The notes under the pieces were generated by a model. The model had not been told where the DNA came from. It did not search any database and saw only the letters and a program-made list of their open reading frames with translations. From positions 3,793,501 through 3,857,500 of the forward strand of contig JASPKZ010007250.1 of the NCBI GenBank assembly GCA_030220185.1: a stretch of 64,000 bases of DNA. The letters are read 5' to 3'. Every line of letters starts with the position of its first letter. Within the stretch, counting starts at the first letter, position 1. The position numbers and the translations under genes were made by a program. Below, piece by piece: positions 30,526 through 41,957 of this stretch. Source of the DNA: Diploptera punctata. Lineage: Eukaryota; Arthropoda; Insecta; Blattodea; Blaberidae.

Positions 30526-31467
30526 CCCGGCGTGCGCTGCTACGCCTAAATAAATGAAAATTAATGTGCTTTTTTGTTTAGTTGAATAAGTAAGAGAAAA
30601 ATAATTATAAACATATATTTTTTGGATACCCCGTGTTGATTACCCGGCGTTGCCCGGGTATCTACTTATCCCAATCTTCTTGACATAAAGAGCTTAAATA
30701 CGAAAATTAATGTGTTTTATGTTTAGTTAAATAAGTAAAGTAAAAATTTACATCTTAATTATTTTTAAATACCCCGTGCTGTTTACCCGGCGTTGACCGG
30801 GAATCTACTCATCTCGATCTTCTTGGCATAAATGAGCTGAAAGGCGAAAATTAATGCACTTCATATGATTAGTTGAATAAGTAAAATGAAAAATAATTAT
30901 AAATATATGTCGTAATTATTTTAAGATTCTCGTGCTGATTACCCGGTGTTGCCCGGGAATCTACCTTATCTCGATCTTCTTGGCATAAATGAGCTAAAAG
31001 ACAAAATTCGTTATTGTGAGTTATCCGTAAAAGGATACCCACCATGTGCTGCTATGCTTGCTCAGGAATCTTAAGGTAATTGTCTCGATCTTCTTGGCAT
31101 CAATGAATGACAACAATTATTATTGTGAGTTATCCGTAAGAGATAAACATATGCTGTTGCGGGACGTTTTTGTAGAGCTTTTTGATATCAATTCTGTGTA
31201 CATTAATGTTATGTATTTGTTATGATTTAGGCAGCGTAAGCCATTTAAGCGTCCAAAGAACTACTTTTTTTACGTGTTCCACTATAAAGGGCGATTTTTC
31301 AGGGTGTAGGAGTTGAGTATTACAACTCTCTTATAGCACATGTTTATCTCGGCAATCTCCTGAACATTTTGCAAAAAGCCCCTTCACAATTGGATCAACG
31401 GTATGGCCGCGCATAAAGTACGAACAAACAACCAAACAAACAAACATTCATTTTTATATATAGAAGA
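30526..31467 (-). mobile_element. Non-autonomous Helitron, 942 bp
   Basis: On the - strand it starts TCTTCTATATATAAAAATGA preceded by A, and ends GGGTTTTAGCTAG followed by T: the Helitron signature (5' TC, 3' CTAG, inserted between A and T, no target duplication). Just inside the 5' end are GTTTGTTTGTTTGG and CATAAAGTACG-complement words shared with 43,310-44,480. A ~165-bp subunit (GTGxTGxTTACCCGGCGTTGxCCGGG...) is repeated three to four times. No Rep/helicase coding. Confidence 0.85.
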
Positions 31468-31479
31468 TTAGACATTATT

Positions 31480-31642
31480 TTCATTATTGTTCAGTTTGAC
31501 CAGATAATTAATTATCTAGTACGTACTGTTATTGTAATTTTTGTATTTAAATGTAACATATGTTTGTCCTGGTGAGTGGAAGAGAAGGCTACAATGGCCT
31601 TAACTCCACCAGGCTAAATAAATCTATTCTATTCTATTCTAT
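31480..31642 (+). mobile_element. LINE 3' end with (ATTCT)n tail
   Basis: CTGGTGAGTGGAAGAGAAGG, then ATGGCCTTAACTCCACCAGG and AATAAATCTATTCTATTCTA: the usual hairpin-like LINE end, but with a pentanucleotide tail. Confidence 0.75.
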
Positions 31643-31699
31643 AAAGACCATGTAGTTCACTGTGAAGTATAGTCTTCTCCATTCACCTGTCTGTTCATC

Positions 31700-31700
<1 letters not shown>
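31643..31700 (-). mobile_element. RTE-like LINE, split (left part)
   Basis: AAAGACCATGTAGTTCACTG...CTTCTCCATTCACCTGTCTG; stops at GTTCATCT, where the CR1-group insertion begins, and resumes at 33,229. Confidence 0.85.
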
Positions 31701-31749
<49 letters not shown>

Positions 31750-31959
31750 TAATAATAATAATAATAATAATGTTTTATTTATTCTGGCAGAGTTAAGACC
31801 TTAAGGCCTTCTCTTCCACTCAACCAGCACAAATACAAATACATATTTGACAAATATACACTATAATAATTATAAAGAATTAAAATACAGTAAATGTTGC
31901 AATGTAAATTTCTTGTAGAAACAACATAGTAAATGATAATAACAATAATAATACTTAAG

Positions 31960-32010
<51 letters not shown>

Positions 32011-33228
32011 GTAGTAGTAGTAGTCTAATATGATACATTATACGAGAAACGCCAATTAATGTACCTTACACTGGGTAATGATGAATACGAGGTTAGAACA
32101 AATATAAATTTAGATTTCTTTTAAAAGTTGCCAAAGTCCTGCAGCCCCTTATTTCTTGTGGTAGGGAATTCCAGTTGCGAGAAGTGAAGATAGTATATGA
32201 CATGGAGTGATGTGATGTCCTATGTTGCGGTATATTAAGCAAGAGACTATGTTGTGATCTTGTGTTTAAGTTGTAGTTTGAGGATAGATACTGGAAACGA
32301 GATCATAAATAATTGGGAGCCGAGGTATGTAGGATCTTAAATAAGAGAATTGGACAGTGTGATTTTTTTCTCTCTTTTAGATGTAGCCATGATAATTCGT
32401 GGAATAGTGGATAAATGTGATCGTATTTTCGGACATTAAATATGAATCTGATACATATATTATGGACACGCTGAAGTTTTGTCCAACAGTCCGTCACTTA
32501 TATCAATTAGTACAGCGTCAAAATAGTCAAAATGCGGCATCACTAATGTTTGAATTAAAATTCTTTTAAGTGCTGTAGGAAGAAAGTTTTTGAGACGCTT
32601 TAGGGAATGTATTATGGAGAATATCTTTTTAGATGTTTTATTTGGGTATTCCAATTTAAATTAGAATCTAAGTAAAGTCCCAAGTTTTTAACGACGTCGG
32701 AATAAGGAATTTGTTCGTTATCTAACATGATAGCCGACATAATGCTATTGTATATGGAGTTTAATAGTCTTGGATGTCCCATAATTATTGCTTGCGTTTT
32801 GTTTACATTTAGTTTTAGCCCAAATTGTCTGGACCATAAAGATCAGTGTTCTCTTTGTCAAAGTATTTTAATTTTGTCAGGCCTAAACTGTGTGTAAATC
32901 TGTAGGTCGTCGGCGTAAAGATGATGCTTGCAGTTTTGTAGTTTCTTGGTCACGTCATTAATATAGGCTATATGGAGAAGAGAAGAGGAGCGAGGATGCC
33001 ACCTTGAGGTACCCCTTTCCTCACTAAACGCCAGGAAGAAATGCGATTATTATCAGAAACTAATTGCTGACGATTATTGAGGTAAGAACTAAACCAATGA
33101 AGGCAGCTTTCTGACAGATGCAGTGTCTATAGTTTCGCTAGCATTAAATCTATATCTACTGTGTCAAAGGCTTTGCTGTAGTCGAGTAGGACTATTGCGT
33201 TGAGTTTGCTTTTATCCAATGAGCCACT
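31701..33228 (-). mobile_element. CR1-group LINE nested in an RTE-like LINE (1,528 bp)
   Basis: Minus strand, 5'-truncated. AAT tail (31,701-31,770), 3' UTR with a second AAT array, then coding remnants: LQRVHNICIRFIFNVRKYDH (32,303-32,497), RLKNFLPTALKRILIQTLVM (32,460-32,654), LYADDLQIY (about 32,895-32,925) and KAFDTVDIDL (about 33,145-33,180). The order equals ORF2 motifs A, C and the C-terminus of the 58-kb element. Frames are shifted between blocks. The flanks join into one RTE-like LINE. Confidence 0.9.
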
Positions 33229-33404
33229 TAGTCCAAAAATTTTTCTAAGAACTTTATTCTCAAATACTCGTTATCTCCCTTCCTCCCTTAAAGTAAGAGT
33301 CCATGTTTCGAATCCATATAATATAACTGTTTTATATATCTTCAGTTTAACGTTTTTTGAAAGTACGAGTAGTTGGGACGTCAAGAGTCCCTGTAATGCA
33401 TACA
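33229..33404 (-). mobile_element. RTE-like LINE, split (right part)
   Basis: AGTCCAAAAATTTTTCTAAG, TTAAAGTAAGAGTCCATGTTTCG and TTCAGTTTAACGTTTTTTGA continue the 31,643-31,700 fragment. About five bases of the expected junction are missing and no duplication is seen. Confidence 0.82.
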
Positions 33405-33954
33405 GAATAATATTTTAAATATTAGGTACCGATATGCATTTGAGAATTATTTATCATTTGAATATACAATAGGCTATAACAGTGAACATTAATAATACAA
33501 TGTTGTGGCATAAAGTGCACAATTCGCTTAATACTCAAGGTTCCAGAACGCTAATTCAATTCCTGGAATGTTCGGGTTACAATAGCTATTGCTGTTTGCA
33601 GTTATTTTGCTCCATCATAAATAAACAAATATGAAATTTACTGTAGCTGTCATTACAACATATGTATTATTCATACTTGCTTTATTTATGAAAAGAGAAA
33701 GACAGTGATTCATGTTAAATCAAGTTTTTTGTAAAACTTCTAGCATCAGTGGCTTTTCAACATCAGTCGGGCTATTGTTTATTAAATCATGTTTTTTTAT
33801 TTAAGTAAATTTCTAGAATATACTAGTTTTCCTTTTAGCGAATTCTGAAGCAATGAAGCTATTGAGGTTGTTCTCATGAAAATATTTTACAGATCATCGA
33901 CCGATCCTATTTAGTAGCCACCTAAAATGACCATGGCCACAAATTTTATATACA
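33405..33954. other. Unassigned AT-rich sequence
   Basis: About 550 bp with no repeat or coding signal that I can name. Confidence 0.5.
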
Positions 33955-34405
33955 TATTCTACTAGTTATATTATATGGATGTGAAACATGGACTCTTACT
34001 TTAAAGTAAAGAAGATTAGGAGTACTTGAGAATTTTGGACCAATGAGAGATAGACAAGTGAATGGAGAAGACTACCTAACAGTGAACTACATGGCCTTTA
34101 TAGGAAGCCAGATATAATATGAACAGTTAAGTCTCGTAGACTGCGATGGGCAGGACATGTGGCACGAATAGGGAATGAAAGACGTGCATGGAAGCTTCTT
34201 GTAGGAAAACCAGAGGGAAAACGCTCATTTGGTAGACCAATAATGAGGTAGGAGAATAACATTAACTATGATTTGGGGGAAGTAGATTATACAGGGAATG
34301 TTTGGAAAGCATTAGCTCAAGATAGGGATGTATGGAGAGCTTATGTCCGCGCGGCCATGAACTTATGGGTTCGATAGTGCCAGTGAGTTTGTTTAGTTAG
34401 TTATA
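33955..34405 (+). pseudogene. RTE-like LINE 3' fragment
   Basis: Starts TATTATATGGATGTGAAACATGG and ends GTTCGATAGTGCCAGTGAGT with GTTTAGTTAGTTA tail. Indels break the frame. Confidence 0.82.
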
Positions 34406-34406
34406 T

Positions 34407-34855
34407 TTAGCTAATACTATGCGTGCGCTGCTACGCCTAAACAAATGAAATATTAATATTAATTAGGGCAAACTTCTGTATTAAGTAAGTAATATTAATT
34501 ATATGATATGGTGTATACTGTGACAAACCAAACATGGCGGCTCCGAGTCAATTTTTAATTTCAGATTTCAGGTAAACCCTCGCTTCCAACGGCCGGATTT
34601 CGATGATATTTGACCAATGCCTACCTCGGTTTATTTTAGTATCATATACTGAGTTTCGTTGTTAAGCATTAAAAATGTGACAGCTAGGGCGATTTTTCCA
34701 ATTTCACTTCTAGTAAACTCCTACACCTAATGGTTTTAGAGAGTCCAATTATGAATCTAAACCATCGAGAGATCCACTTAAACGCACATAAAAATTTCAT
34801 GAAAATCGGTCCAATCGTTTAGGAGGAGATCAGTGACATACACTCGTACAGAAGA
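34407..34855 (-). mobile_element. Helitron-like element, short copy
   Basis: Minus strand starts TCTTCTGTACGAGTGTATG after an A and ends GCGCACGCATAGTATTAGCT, matching the ends of the other copies (the final CTAG is decayed to CTAAA). The interior shares ACCGATTTTCATGAAATTT-type text and a middle block also seen at 42,831-43,060. Confidence 0.7.
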
Positions 34856-34880
34856 TATATATATATATATATACTTTTCT

Positions 34881-35203
34881 ATTCTATAGTAATTCTGCCC
34901 GAGAACAGGTCTTTCACTGCAATCGTAGCAATTTCATGCTATGCTTTGTAGCTTTACTAAAGTATTATATGTGTGGAAGCTTCCCGTTGCTTACTACACC
35001 GGTGAGGGATGATGATAATGATAAAGATGCTGATGATGGCCGGATGATTTTCAGGGACGATTGGGCCCTAAGATTCCTGACATTTGTCTTATAGGTGAGG
35101 AAAAAAAACCCGAAAAAATTCACCCAGGAGCCTGTCCCGACCGGGAATAGAACCCGGTACCGCTGCGTGACAAGGCAGCACGCTATCTCGAGACCACAGC
35201 GGA
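34881..35203 (-). mobile_element. SINE family B
   Basis: Complete order on the - strand: GCTGTGGTCTCGAGATAGCG head, decayed B box (GGTTCTATTCCCGG), TTTTCCTCACC block, GAT/CAT-rich stretch, tail with CAGAATTACTATAG. Preceded by (AT)n; it sits directly before a second family B copy. Confidence 0.8.
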
Positions 35204-35211
35204 TATATATA

Positions 35212-35415
35212 TCCACCCATAGTAATTCTGCCCGAAGGCAGGTCCTTCACTGCAATTATAGCATTTTCATGCTATGCTTGCAGCTTTACTAGGGAATTGT
35301 GTAGGTGTGGTAGCTTCCCGTTGTTTTCCACACCGGTGAAGGATGATGATGATGATAATGATGATAATGATGGCCATATGATTTCGGGGGCCGTTTTGGC
35401 CTTAAAGGTTTCCTA
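35212..35415 (-). mobile_element. SINE family B, head missing
   Basis: Tail and middle only, from CACCCATAGTAATTCTGCCC to GGCCTTAAAGGTTTCC; the head-side half is absent. Confidence 0.8.
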
Positions 35416-36250
35416 ATCCCCTACGTGAAGTACACCATTAATATATTATTATACATTCGCCTTCCAACTCTGAGACCCGATTCGCATCTCAGTAAAGTTT
35501 TGTTTCACTTTTTATAATTTAAAATCTGAATCCAGCATTCAATACATCGTGTCTCAGCCCGAGATTCAATTACATATAATTTGAGAAGATACTTCAAGCA
35601 TGTTGTTGAGGTAACCATAACACAATGTTTGTAAAAATTATCAAATACAAAAAGTAAACCTAAGATAAACTGTGGCATGCACAAGAGAGTTAATTAAGCA
35701 AATGTACATGAATACAGAAGGGAATGTTGCTAAGTAGGTAGAGTCCTAAAACTCTAGAAATATTGTTGTGGGACCAGTAAAGGCGATTGTGGCGCGATCT
35801 GGCGAGATCACACGCAATGTTATGAACTCATCGCAAGCTGGTACAACACCTGTGCACTTTTATTGTATTTTTTAACTTTCATAAATGAATTAAACCACGA
35901 AGATAGAAGAGCAGTATAGTAAACAGAAGAAGGATATTTGAGATCAATAAAACTATTCATTGAATTGTAAAAATTCTAACCAAGCAATGATTGCTATCAT
36001 CATCATCATCATCATCATCCATATAACGATTATACCTCTTCCGAGGTAAGTTCCAGTTGTAATGTAAAGAAACCAGAAATGTATTGACTGAATTTTAACT
36101 GGTCGAATAATCGTTTTAACTTTAAGCGTGTAAGGAAATAAATAAAATAGAAATAATAAAACATAAGTATTATATAATCCTTGGACAAGGTGTATCTTTC
36201 CAAAATTGCCATCGCTGCCATTAGAGGATCAATTTCAATTTTAAGAAACC
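35416..36250. other. Unassigned sequence
   Basis: About 830 bp; (CAT)n at 35,997-36,019. No gene recognised. Confidence 0.5.
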
Positions 36251-36260
36251 ATATTTACAA

Positions 36261-36597
36261 AGTCCACCGCTGTGGTCTCGTGGTAGCGTGCTGCCTTGTC
36301 ACGCAACGGGCCCGGGTTCCATCCCCGGTCCGAGCAGTTTTTCTGGGTGAGGTTTTTATCGGGGTTTTTCCTCACCAGTAAGACAAATGTCAGAAAAACT
36401 TTAAGGCCCAAACGGTCCCCGAAATCATATGACCATCATCATCATCCTTATCATTATCATCATCATCATCCTTCACCGGTGTGGAAAGCAGCGGGAAGCT
36501 ACCACACCTACAATTCACAAGTAAAGCTGCAAGCATAGAATGAAAATGCTATGATTGCAGTGAAGGACCTGCCTTCGGGCAGAATTGCTATGGATGG
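36261..36597 (+). mobile_element. SINE family B, full length, with target duplication
   Basis: Best plus-strand reference copy: head TCCACCGCTGTGGTCTCGTG, B box GGGTTCCATCCCC, GTGAGGTTTTTATCGGGG, a CATCATCAT stretch, GGTGTGGAAAGCAGCGGGAA, tail GGGCAGAATTGCTATGGATG. ATATTTACAA at 36,251-36,260 and 36,598-36,607 is a 10-bp target duplication. Confidence 0.92.
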
Positions 36598-36904
36598 ATA
36601 TTTACAACATTTCTACTTTATAGTATGTATACTTCAATTAGGCTTACAATTTTTTTTAATGTATTTACAAAATGTATTTCATCAATTTCAAAAAATAGTT
36701 GTATCACTTTGTCCTTGAGGCAATCCTCTAATGAGGAAAGTTGTGTATAATAAAAAAATATATATAAGTTAGATATTAGAATTTTAAAATATCATCATCA
36801 TCATCACTCCAGGGATTAGGCAATTGCCCGTTCCGACTTCATAATGCATCAGCCCAACGTCTATATTTTAAAATACTCGTATATAATTACAATTTTAAGA
36901 TCCA
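36598..36904. other. Unassigned, with short (CAT)n
   Basis: AT-rich; (CAT)n near 36,792. Nothing else supported. Confidence 0.45.
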
Positions 36905-37400
36905 TCCTTCGAATGGCTGATTGGCTCAAATTCGAGCTTTGACCTCCCTTAACTTTTGCCTCCAATCATTTCTATTTTGCGCAGCAAGCCTCCAGTTGCG
37001 ACACTTAAGTAGGTTTGCAGCATCTTCCTTAATACCATCCTCCCACCGTTTATTCTGTCTTCCAACTCGTCTATTCCCCATAAAACTTGCTGTTAGCACC
37101 TATTTTGGTACTCGGTCTGTTGAGTGCCTTTGTACATTCTCCAATTTCTTTAATTTAATAAAAGTAGCAAGGTCATGGTCATTGTATTTGTCGCACAAAT
37201 CTTTGTTGTATCGTAATCTCCACTGACATTAATATTTATCGGTTCAAATATTTTCCTGAGTACTTTTTTGTTCAAAATTATTTAGGTCAACCTCTGATCT
37301 TTTAGCGAGACTCCATGTCTCACTATCCCAAGTCAAAACTGTTCTTACTAAAATTTTATATAGGCTTATTTTACATAGTAGCTGAGTGTATGCTATTATT
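36905..37400 (-). pseudogene. LINE ORF2 C-terminal remnant
   Basis: Minus-strand reading: WDSETWSLAKRSEVDLNNFE, then WRLRYNKDLCDKYNDHDL, KLENVQR and ANLLKCRNWRLAAQNRNDWR. Post-RT region of a LINE family not otherwise seen here. Confidence 0.68.
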
Positions 37401-37435
37401 ACAATTTTCTTCTTCTTCTTCTTTTTCTTCTTCTT

Positions 37436-37590
37436 CACGGTTTAGGCTTATTTAGTAGCTTGTTTCGACTCCAAATTGCTGCTGTATCGATCTTTTCTTT
37501 GGTCTTCCCAAACTTCTTCTTCCTCGTGGTGAATAGCTGTATGCTGCTTTTGGTATTCTATTCTCAGCATCCTTGCCAAGTCTTCTTTCC
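37436..37590 (-). mobile_element. LINE 3' fragment
   Basis: CACGGTTTAGGCTTATTTAG and TTTGGTCTTCCCAAACTTCT correspond to 7,122-7,210 on the - strand; same LINE family. Confidence 0.7.
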
Positions 37591-37905
37591 AATTTGTGGG
37601 GCCAGATTAGAATGGGCCAGATAAGAAACGAGGATATCCCTGAAGAACTGCAGATCTACTCCATAAAAGAAAATATATTTAACAACAAGATTCAGTGGTA
37701 AGAACATGTACAAAGAATGGAAGAAAGTATATTACCAAATAAAATCTTACATTATTTTCCGAGAGGAAGAAGAAATGTCGGATGAACTCGGAAGATATGG
37801 TCTTAGATCTATTAGTGAAAACGGAACAGACAACTAATGTCTAAATCAGGAATAAGAAGATGCTTTAAATAGAAACCTCTGCCGACAAATCACTTTGGGT
37901 TGAAA
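37591..37905 (+). pseudogene. LINE ORF2 C-terminal remnant
   Basis: Reads RMGQIRNEDIPEELQIYSI, EHVQRMEESILPNKILHYFP and RGRRNVG, with in-frame stops. It abuts the oppositely oriented fragment on its left. Confidence 0.65.
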
Positions 37906-37934
37906 GAGAACATTCGTAATGTGTAATATTCCTA

Positions 37935-38009
<75 letters not shown>

Positions 38010-38010
38010 T
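37935..38010. repeat. (ATT)n microsatellite
   Basis: Pure ATT array of about 25 units preceding the next LINE. The poly-Tyr frame across it is an artefact. Confidence 0.95.
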
Positions 38011-38040
38011 AAGATATTTATACATAAAGCACTGTCAAAC

Positions 38041-38905
38041 TGGAGCAAAAAATGTTCAGGAATGGGAGTACCAATTGGAGATGGATCAACAGATACAATA
38101 TATACACTGTTATTTGCGGATGACCAGATAATAATTGCTCAAGAATATGAAGGCATGGAGTATATGTTCAGAAAATTATTGGACGAATACGATAACAGGG
38201 GTTTGAAAATATATTTAGAAAAAAAAAACATTTTATATGGGATGTGGAGCCGAAACCGAATATTTAATATTAGAATATCAAAAGGGTAGGCTATATTAGA
38301 GGATGTGAAGAATTTGAGTATCTGGGAGTAAAATTAGATAAAGAGGATAAACAAGAAAGTGATATTAAGAACAGAATAAATAAAGGTAGAGAAATAACAG
38401 CAATGATGAATGGAGTCTTATGGAACAGACATATAACCAGGAAAAATAAGTTACAAATATATAATTCAATAGTGAGAAGTACTGTCACATATGGAGCTGA
38501 AGTTTGGAAATTCAACAAAAACTTAGAACAACAACTTATGTCGATGGAAATGGATTTCTTGAGGAGAGCAGCAAGATGTTCAAAATTAGACAAAATAAGA
38601 AATACTGTCATAAGAGAAAAAATGAATATAGGTTATTCAATAGTAGATTATATACGGTATAAGCAATTAAATTGGTATGGGCACGTACGACGAATGCAAG
38701 AAGAAAGATTACCCAGGAAAACATTGGAATGGTGTCCACCTGGAAGAAGGAGGAGAGGGAGACCTCGAAACTCGTGGATGCAGGAAATAAGAACTGGAAT
38801 GAGAGCAAGAGGACTGGAGGACATGGATTGGATGGAGAGAGACGAGTGGAGAAGAAAAGTAAAACGTTAGGCACAGAAAGATGTGTAAACATTAAAATTC
38901 TGTAT
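38041..38905 (+). pseudogene. LINE ORF2, RT palm to end, one frameshift
   Basis: 38,062-38,289 reads IYTLLFADDQIIIAQ (RT catalytic motif C, FADD). A shift near 38,287 leads to CEEFEYLGVKLDKED and 38,403-38,870: TYGAEVWKFNKNLEQQL, QLNWYGHVRRMQEERLPRKT, RRRRGRPRNSWMQEI, stop. The short 3' UTR is GGCACAGAAAGATGTGTAAAC then ATAAATAAA and AAT/ATT. Apart from one shift the C-terminal ~270 residues are intact, so this is a young copy. Confidence 0.85.
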
Positions 38906-39522
38906 ATAAATAAAAAAATAATATTATTATTGTTGTATTATACAGATATGTATTTAATGCATTTTAAAAAGCATTTTAAATGTGTTGTGATATTTGATGT
39001 ACTGGCATGAGTGAAAGTAGGTTATATATTCCAAACTTTGGACATCACAGCTGAAAATATGATAGACCAGCAGTAAGATAGGGAATTGGGTGAGTTGAAA
39101 CAACCTGATTCTGTTACACCCACTGTTATTGTGTAGTTCCTATCTATTTATTAACTGTCACCTGCAAGATGATGGAACATGATTCATTTCTCTTCAGCTC
39201 TGAAGCTTTTCGCTTATACGAAATGTGATTTATGAGACAGCAGAGAACCAACATGAATGAGAGAAATACTCTTGTGACGAGAGAAAAAGATAGAAGGCAT
39301 CAATATACCTCGACTTTTTAGCCACAACACGCTACGTCCAACAATAACGTATTCATATGCTAGTATTTATCATTTACTTTATTATCAATACATCAAGCCT
39401 TTCATTTTTTACTCTTTGATCAAATAACCTTATTTATCAGACAATGTACATGAGTCAGTCTGGATAATAACTTACAATGGAATGTACCGTATGCAGGATA
39501 AAGAGTGCTGCTGTTGCTGATG

Positions 39523-39525
<3 letters not shown>
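38906..39525. other. Unassigned sequence
   Basis: About 620 bp without recognisable repeat or gene. Confidence 0.5.
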
Positions 39526-39591
<66 letters not shown>

Positions 39592-39818
39592 CGATCCATA
39601 GTAATTCTGCCCGAAGGCAGGTCCTTCATTGGTATCATTTTCATGCTATGCTTGTAGCTTTACTAGGGAATTGTAGGTGTGGTAGCTTCCCGTTGCTTTC
39701 CACACCGGTGAAGGATGATGATGATGATGATGATGATAATGATAAGAATGATGATGATGGCCATATGATTTCGGGGACCGTTTGGGCCTTAACGTTTTCC
39801 TGACATTTATCTTACAGG
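39526..39818 (-). mobile_element. AAT array and head-less SINE family B
   Basis: (AAT)n at 39,526-39,591, then TTCTGCCCGAAGGCAGGTCC through ACATTTATCTTACAGG. The tRNA-side part is replaced by the LINE fragment that begins near 39,826. Confidence 0.8.
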
Positions 39819-39825
39819 GGATGAT

Positions 39826-40335
39826 TGGATTTCACTTCTTTTCAAGCTTCTGAATTCCTATACTTCTAGTTACCTGGCGTCCAGATTTAAGAAATTATCT
39901 TCTTACCACAGTACTGACACTAGATCACAAGATAATCTGCTAACAATCATTCTTCATAGCGCTTCCTCTTATTCTACTTATTTCACAGTAACCCCTGCCC
40001 GTTCCCGGAATTTGCTTCCTCAAGATATCAGGGGTTGCCGCACACTTGGTATTTTTAAGTCACGGTTATACAATTACCTATTGATAAATAATTATTTTTT
40101 TCTCGAGTTAAACTTATTCTATGTCATTAAAAGTTTTTTTCTCATTTTTCTATCTTGTACATTTTACATTTCATTCGTTAAATCTAGATTAAACCAAAAT
40201 ATTGTGTAAATAATAATTATATTGTAGACATACTACGCAATATTTATATTGTACTTAGATGTAAGAATCATTTTTGTATTTTTTAACCTGATTGAGGCCT
40301 TAAGGCTTTAACTCTGCCAGGTAAAATAAAGCTAT
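39826..40335 (+). mobile_element. CR1-group LINE 3' end
   Basis: Colinear with 61,925-62,470: FKLLNSY...SYLASRF region, LPQDIRGCRTLGIFKSRLY (40,012-40,070), 3' UTR, AAGGCTTTAACTCTGCCAGG and an expanded tail. Confidence 0.88.
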
Positions 40336-40617
40336 TATCATCATCATCATCATCATCATCATTGTGATTTTCATTATGATTATTATGATTATTATTATGA
40401 TTATTATTGTTGTTATTGTTATAGTTGTTATTATTATTGTTATTATTATTACTATTATTATTATTACTATTATTACTATTATTATTACTATTATTATTAT
40501 TATTAGTATTACTATTACTATTATTATTACTATTATTATCACTATTATTATTACTATTACTATCATTATAATTATAATTATCATTATAATTATTATTATT
40601 ATTATATATTATTATTA

Positions 40618-40680
<63 letters not shown>
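40336..40680. repeat. Compound ATT/ATC/GTT microsatellite
   Basis: About 345 bp grown from the LINE tail; long Ile-rich frames on both strands are artefacts. Confidence 0.92.
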
Positions 40681-40681
<1 letters not shown>

Positions 40682-40683
40682 GG

Positions 40684-40982
40684 AAACGGATATGAATATT
40701 TTAATGTATGCAGACGATCTGGTAATTATACAGAAGTCAGAGGATGATTTACAAAGACGTACTCCTATTTACATGTTGAAACAGTTAGGACTCTATTATA
40801 ATCTCAAAGTCTCAACTTCAAAAACTAAAATTATGGCTTTTCAGGGCAAACTGCCAGTCAGAGCAAAAATAGTAATCAATAATAAAATAATAGAACAGAT
40901 AGCACACTTTAGCTATCTTGGTTCAGATATAACATATAGCTACGAATGGGATATACATAATAAATTAAACAGATATCAAATT
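40684..40982 (+). pseudogene. LINE RT palm fragment (left of nested tail)
   Basis: Reads MNILMYADDLVIIQKSEDDL (catalytic YADD), STSKTKIMAFQGK, AHFSYLGSDIT. It continues in frame at 41,099 once the nested insertion is removed (RYQ joins MMCDTIRRTL). Confidence 0.88.
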
Positions 40983-41039
40983 TGCTGGTTGAGTGGAAGA
41001 GAAGGCCTTATGGCCTTAACTCTGCCAGCTAAAATAAAG

Positions 41040-41098
<59 letters not shown>
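40983..41098 (+). mobile_element. Minimal CR1-group LINE insertion, ~60 bp plus ATT tail
   Basis: TGCTGGTTGAGTGGAAGAGA, ATGGCCTTAACTCTGCCAGC, TAAAATAAAGC and (ATT)n. Only the hairpin-like terminus and tail were copied, the shortest insertion in the window. Removing it restores the codons of the host LINE. Confidence 0.9.
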
Positions 41099-41101
<3 letters not shown>

Positions 41102-41520
41102 ATGTGTGACACCATAAGAAGAACCCTCCGAAAGACTCGAAGAGGAACATAGCTTAGATTTTATAAAATTATGGCTATTTCTGTTCTTTTATATGGATCT
41201 GAATCTTGGTTACTTACAAAGAAAGATATCTCACACATTGAAGCCACTGAAATGAAATTTTTAAGATTCGTAAAAGAATGTACACGCATGGATAGATTAC
41301 AGACTGAATCAATAAGAAATGAACTGGATATATTTGTAATAGTCGATAAACTAGAAGAGCACAAATACCAATGGAAAGAACGTTTAGACAGAATCGACAA
41401 TACAAAATTACCCAAAAAGTGCATCACCTACAAACCACATGGAGAAAGATCTTTGGGATGGCCAAGGAAAGGATGGACTTGAGACCGGAACAGGTCGTAT
41501 TGACCTAATCCTGGAAAGGA

Positions 41521-41568
<48 letters not shown>
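41099..41568 (+). pseudogene. LINE ORF2 C-terminus (right of nested tail), ATT tail
   Basis: VLLYGSESWLLTKKDISHIE, ATEMKFLRFVKECTRMDRLQ, ERLDRIDNTKLPKK, HGERSLGWPRKGW, stop, then a ~35-bp UTR and (ATT)n at 41,521-41,568. Confidence 0.85.
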
Positions 41569-41569
<1 letters not shown>

Positions 41570-41922
41570 TTTCGATTATGCTTTCTTCTGCTTCCATTAT
41601 GTTTCTAATTTCCTTATTTGTGACATGTTCTAATCTAGACTTTCTGGCACTTCTGCGTAAATAATCCATAAGAATTGAGGAGAAGGAATTAAAGTGGTTA
41701 GGACATGTCTTAAGAATGGAAGATGAGCGATGGCCGAAGCAACTATATGAATGGCATCCGAACAGAAAGAAGAAAAGAGGGAGACCAAGGTTAACATGGA
41801 AGGAAAACATGAAGACAGTAATGCAAGCTAGAGGGCTAAGCATCGAAGATGCCCAAGACCGTAGGCTTTGGAGGTTTGGCACGGGAAGATGGCAGCAGCT
41901 GTAAAAACCCGAAGATAGATAG

Positions 41923-41956
<34 letters not shown>
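41569..41956. mobile_element. LINE with 5' inversion (twin-priming structure)
   Basis: 41,569-41,670 is minus strand and reads MDYLRRSARKSRLEHVTNKE to AEESIIER. 41,671-41,904 is plus strand and starts RIEEKELKWLGHVLRMED, the very next residues of the same protein, running to RPRLTWKENM and stop. The tail is GATAGATAGATTATT..., (ATT)n to 41,956. An inverted 5' piece exactly abutting a forward 3' piece is the known product of twin priming in LINE integration. Confidence 0.88.

Positions 41957-41957
<1 letters not shown>

Noticed and set aside
40300..40747. Open frames of about 95-125 codons rich in Ile
   Set aside because: Translations of an ATT/ATC microsatellite; the same holds for poly-Tyr and poly-Leu frames at 13,954-14,286, 37,919-38,131 and 39,420-39,644.
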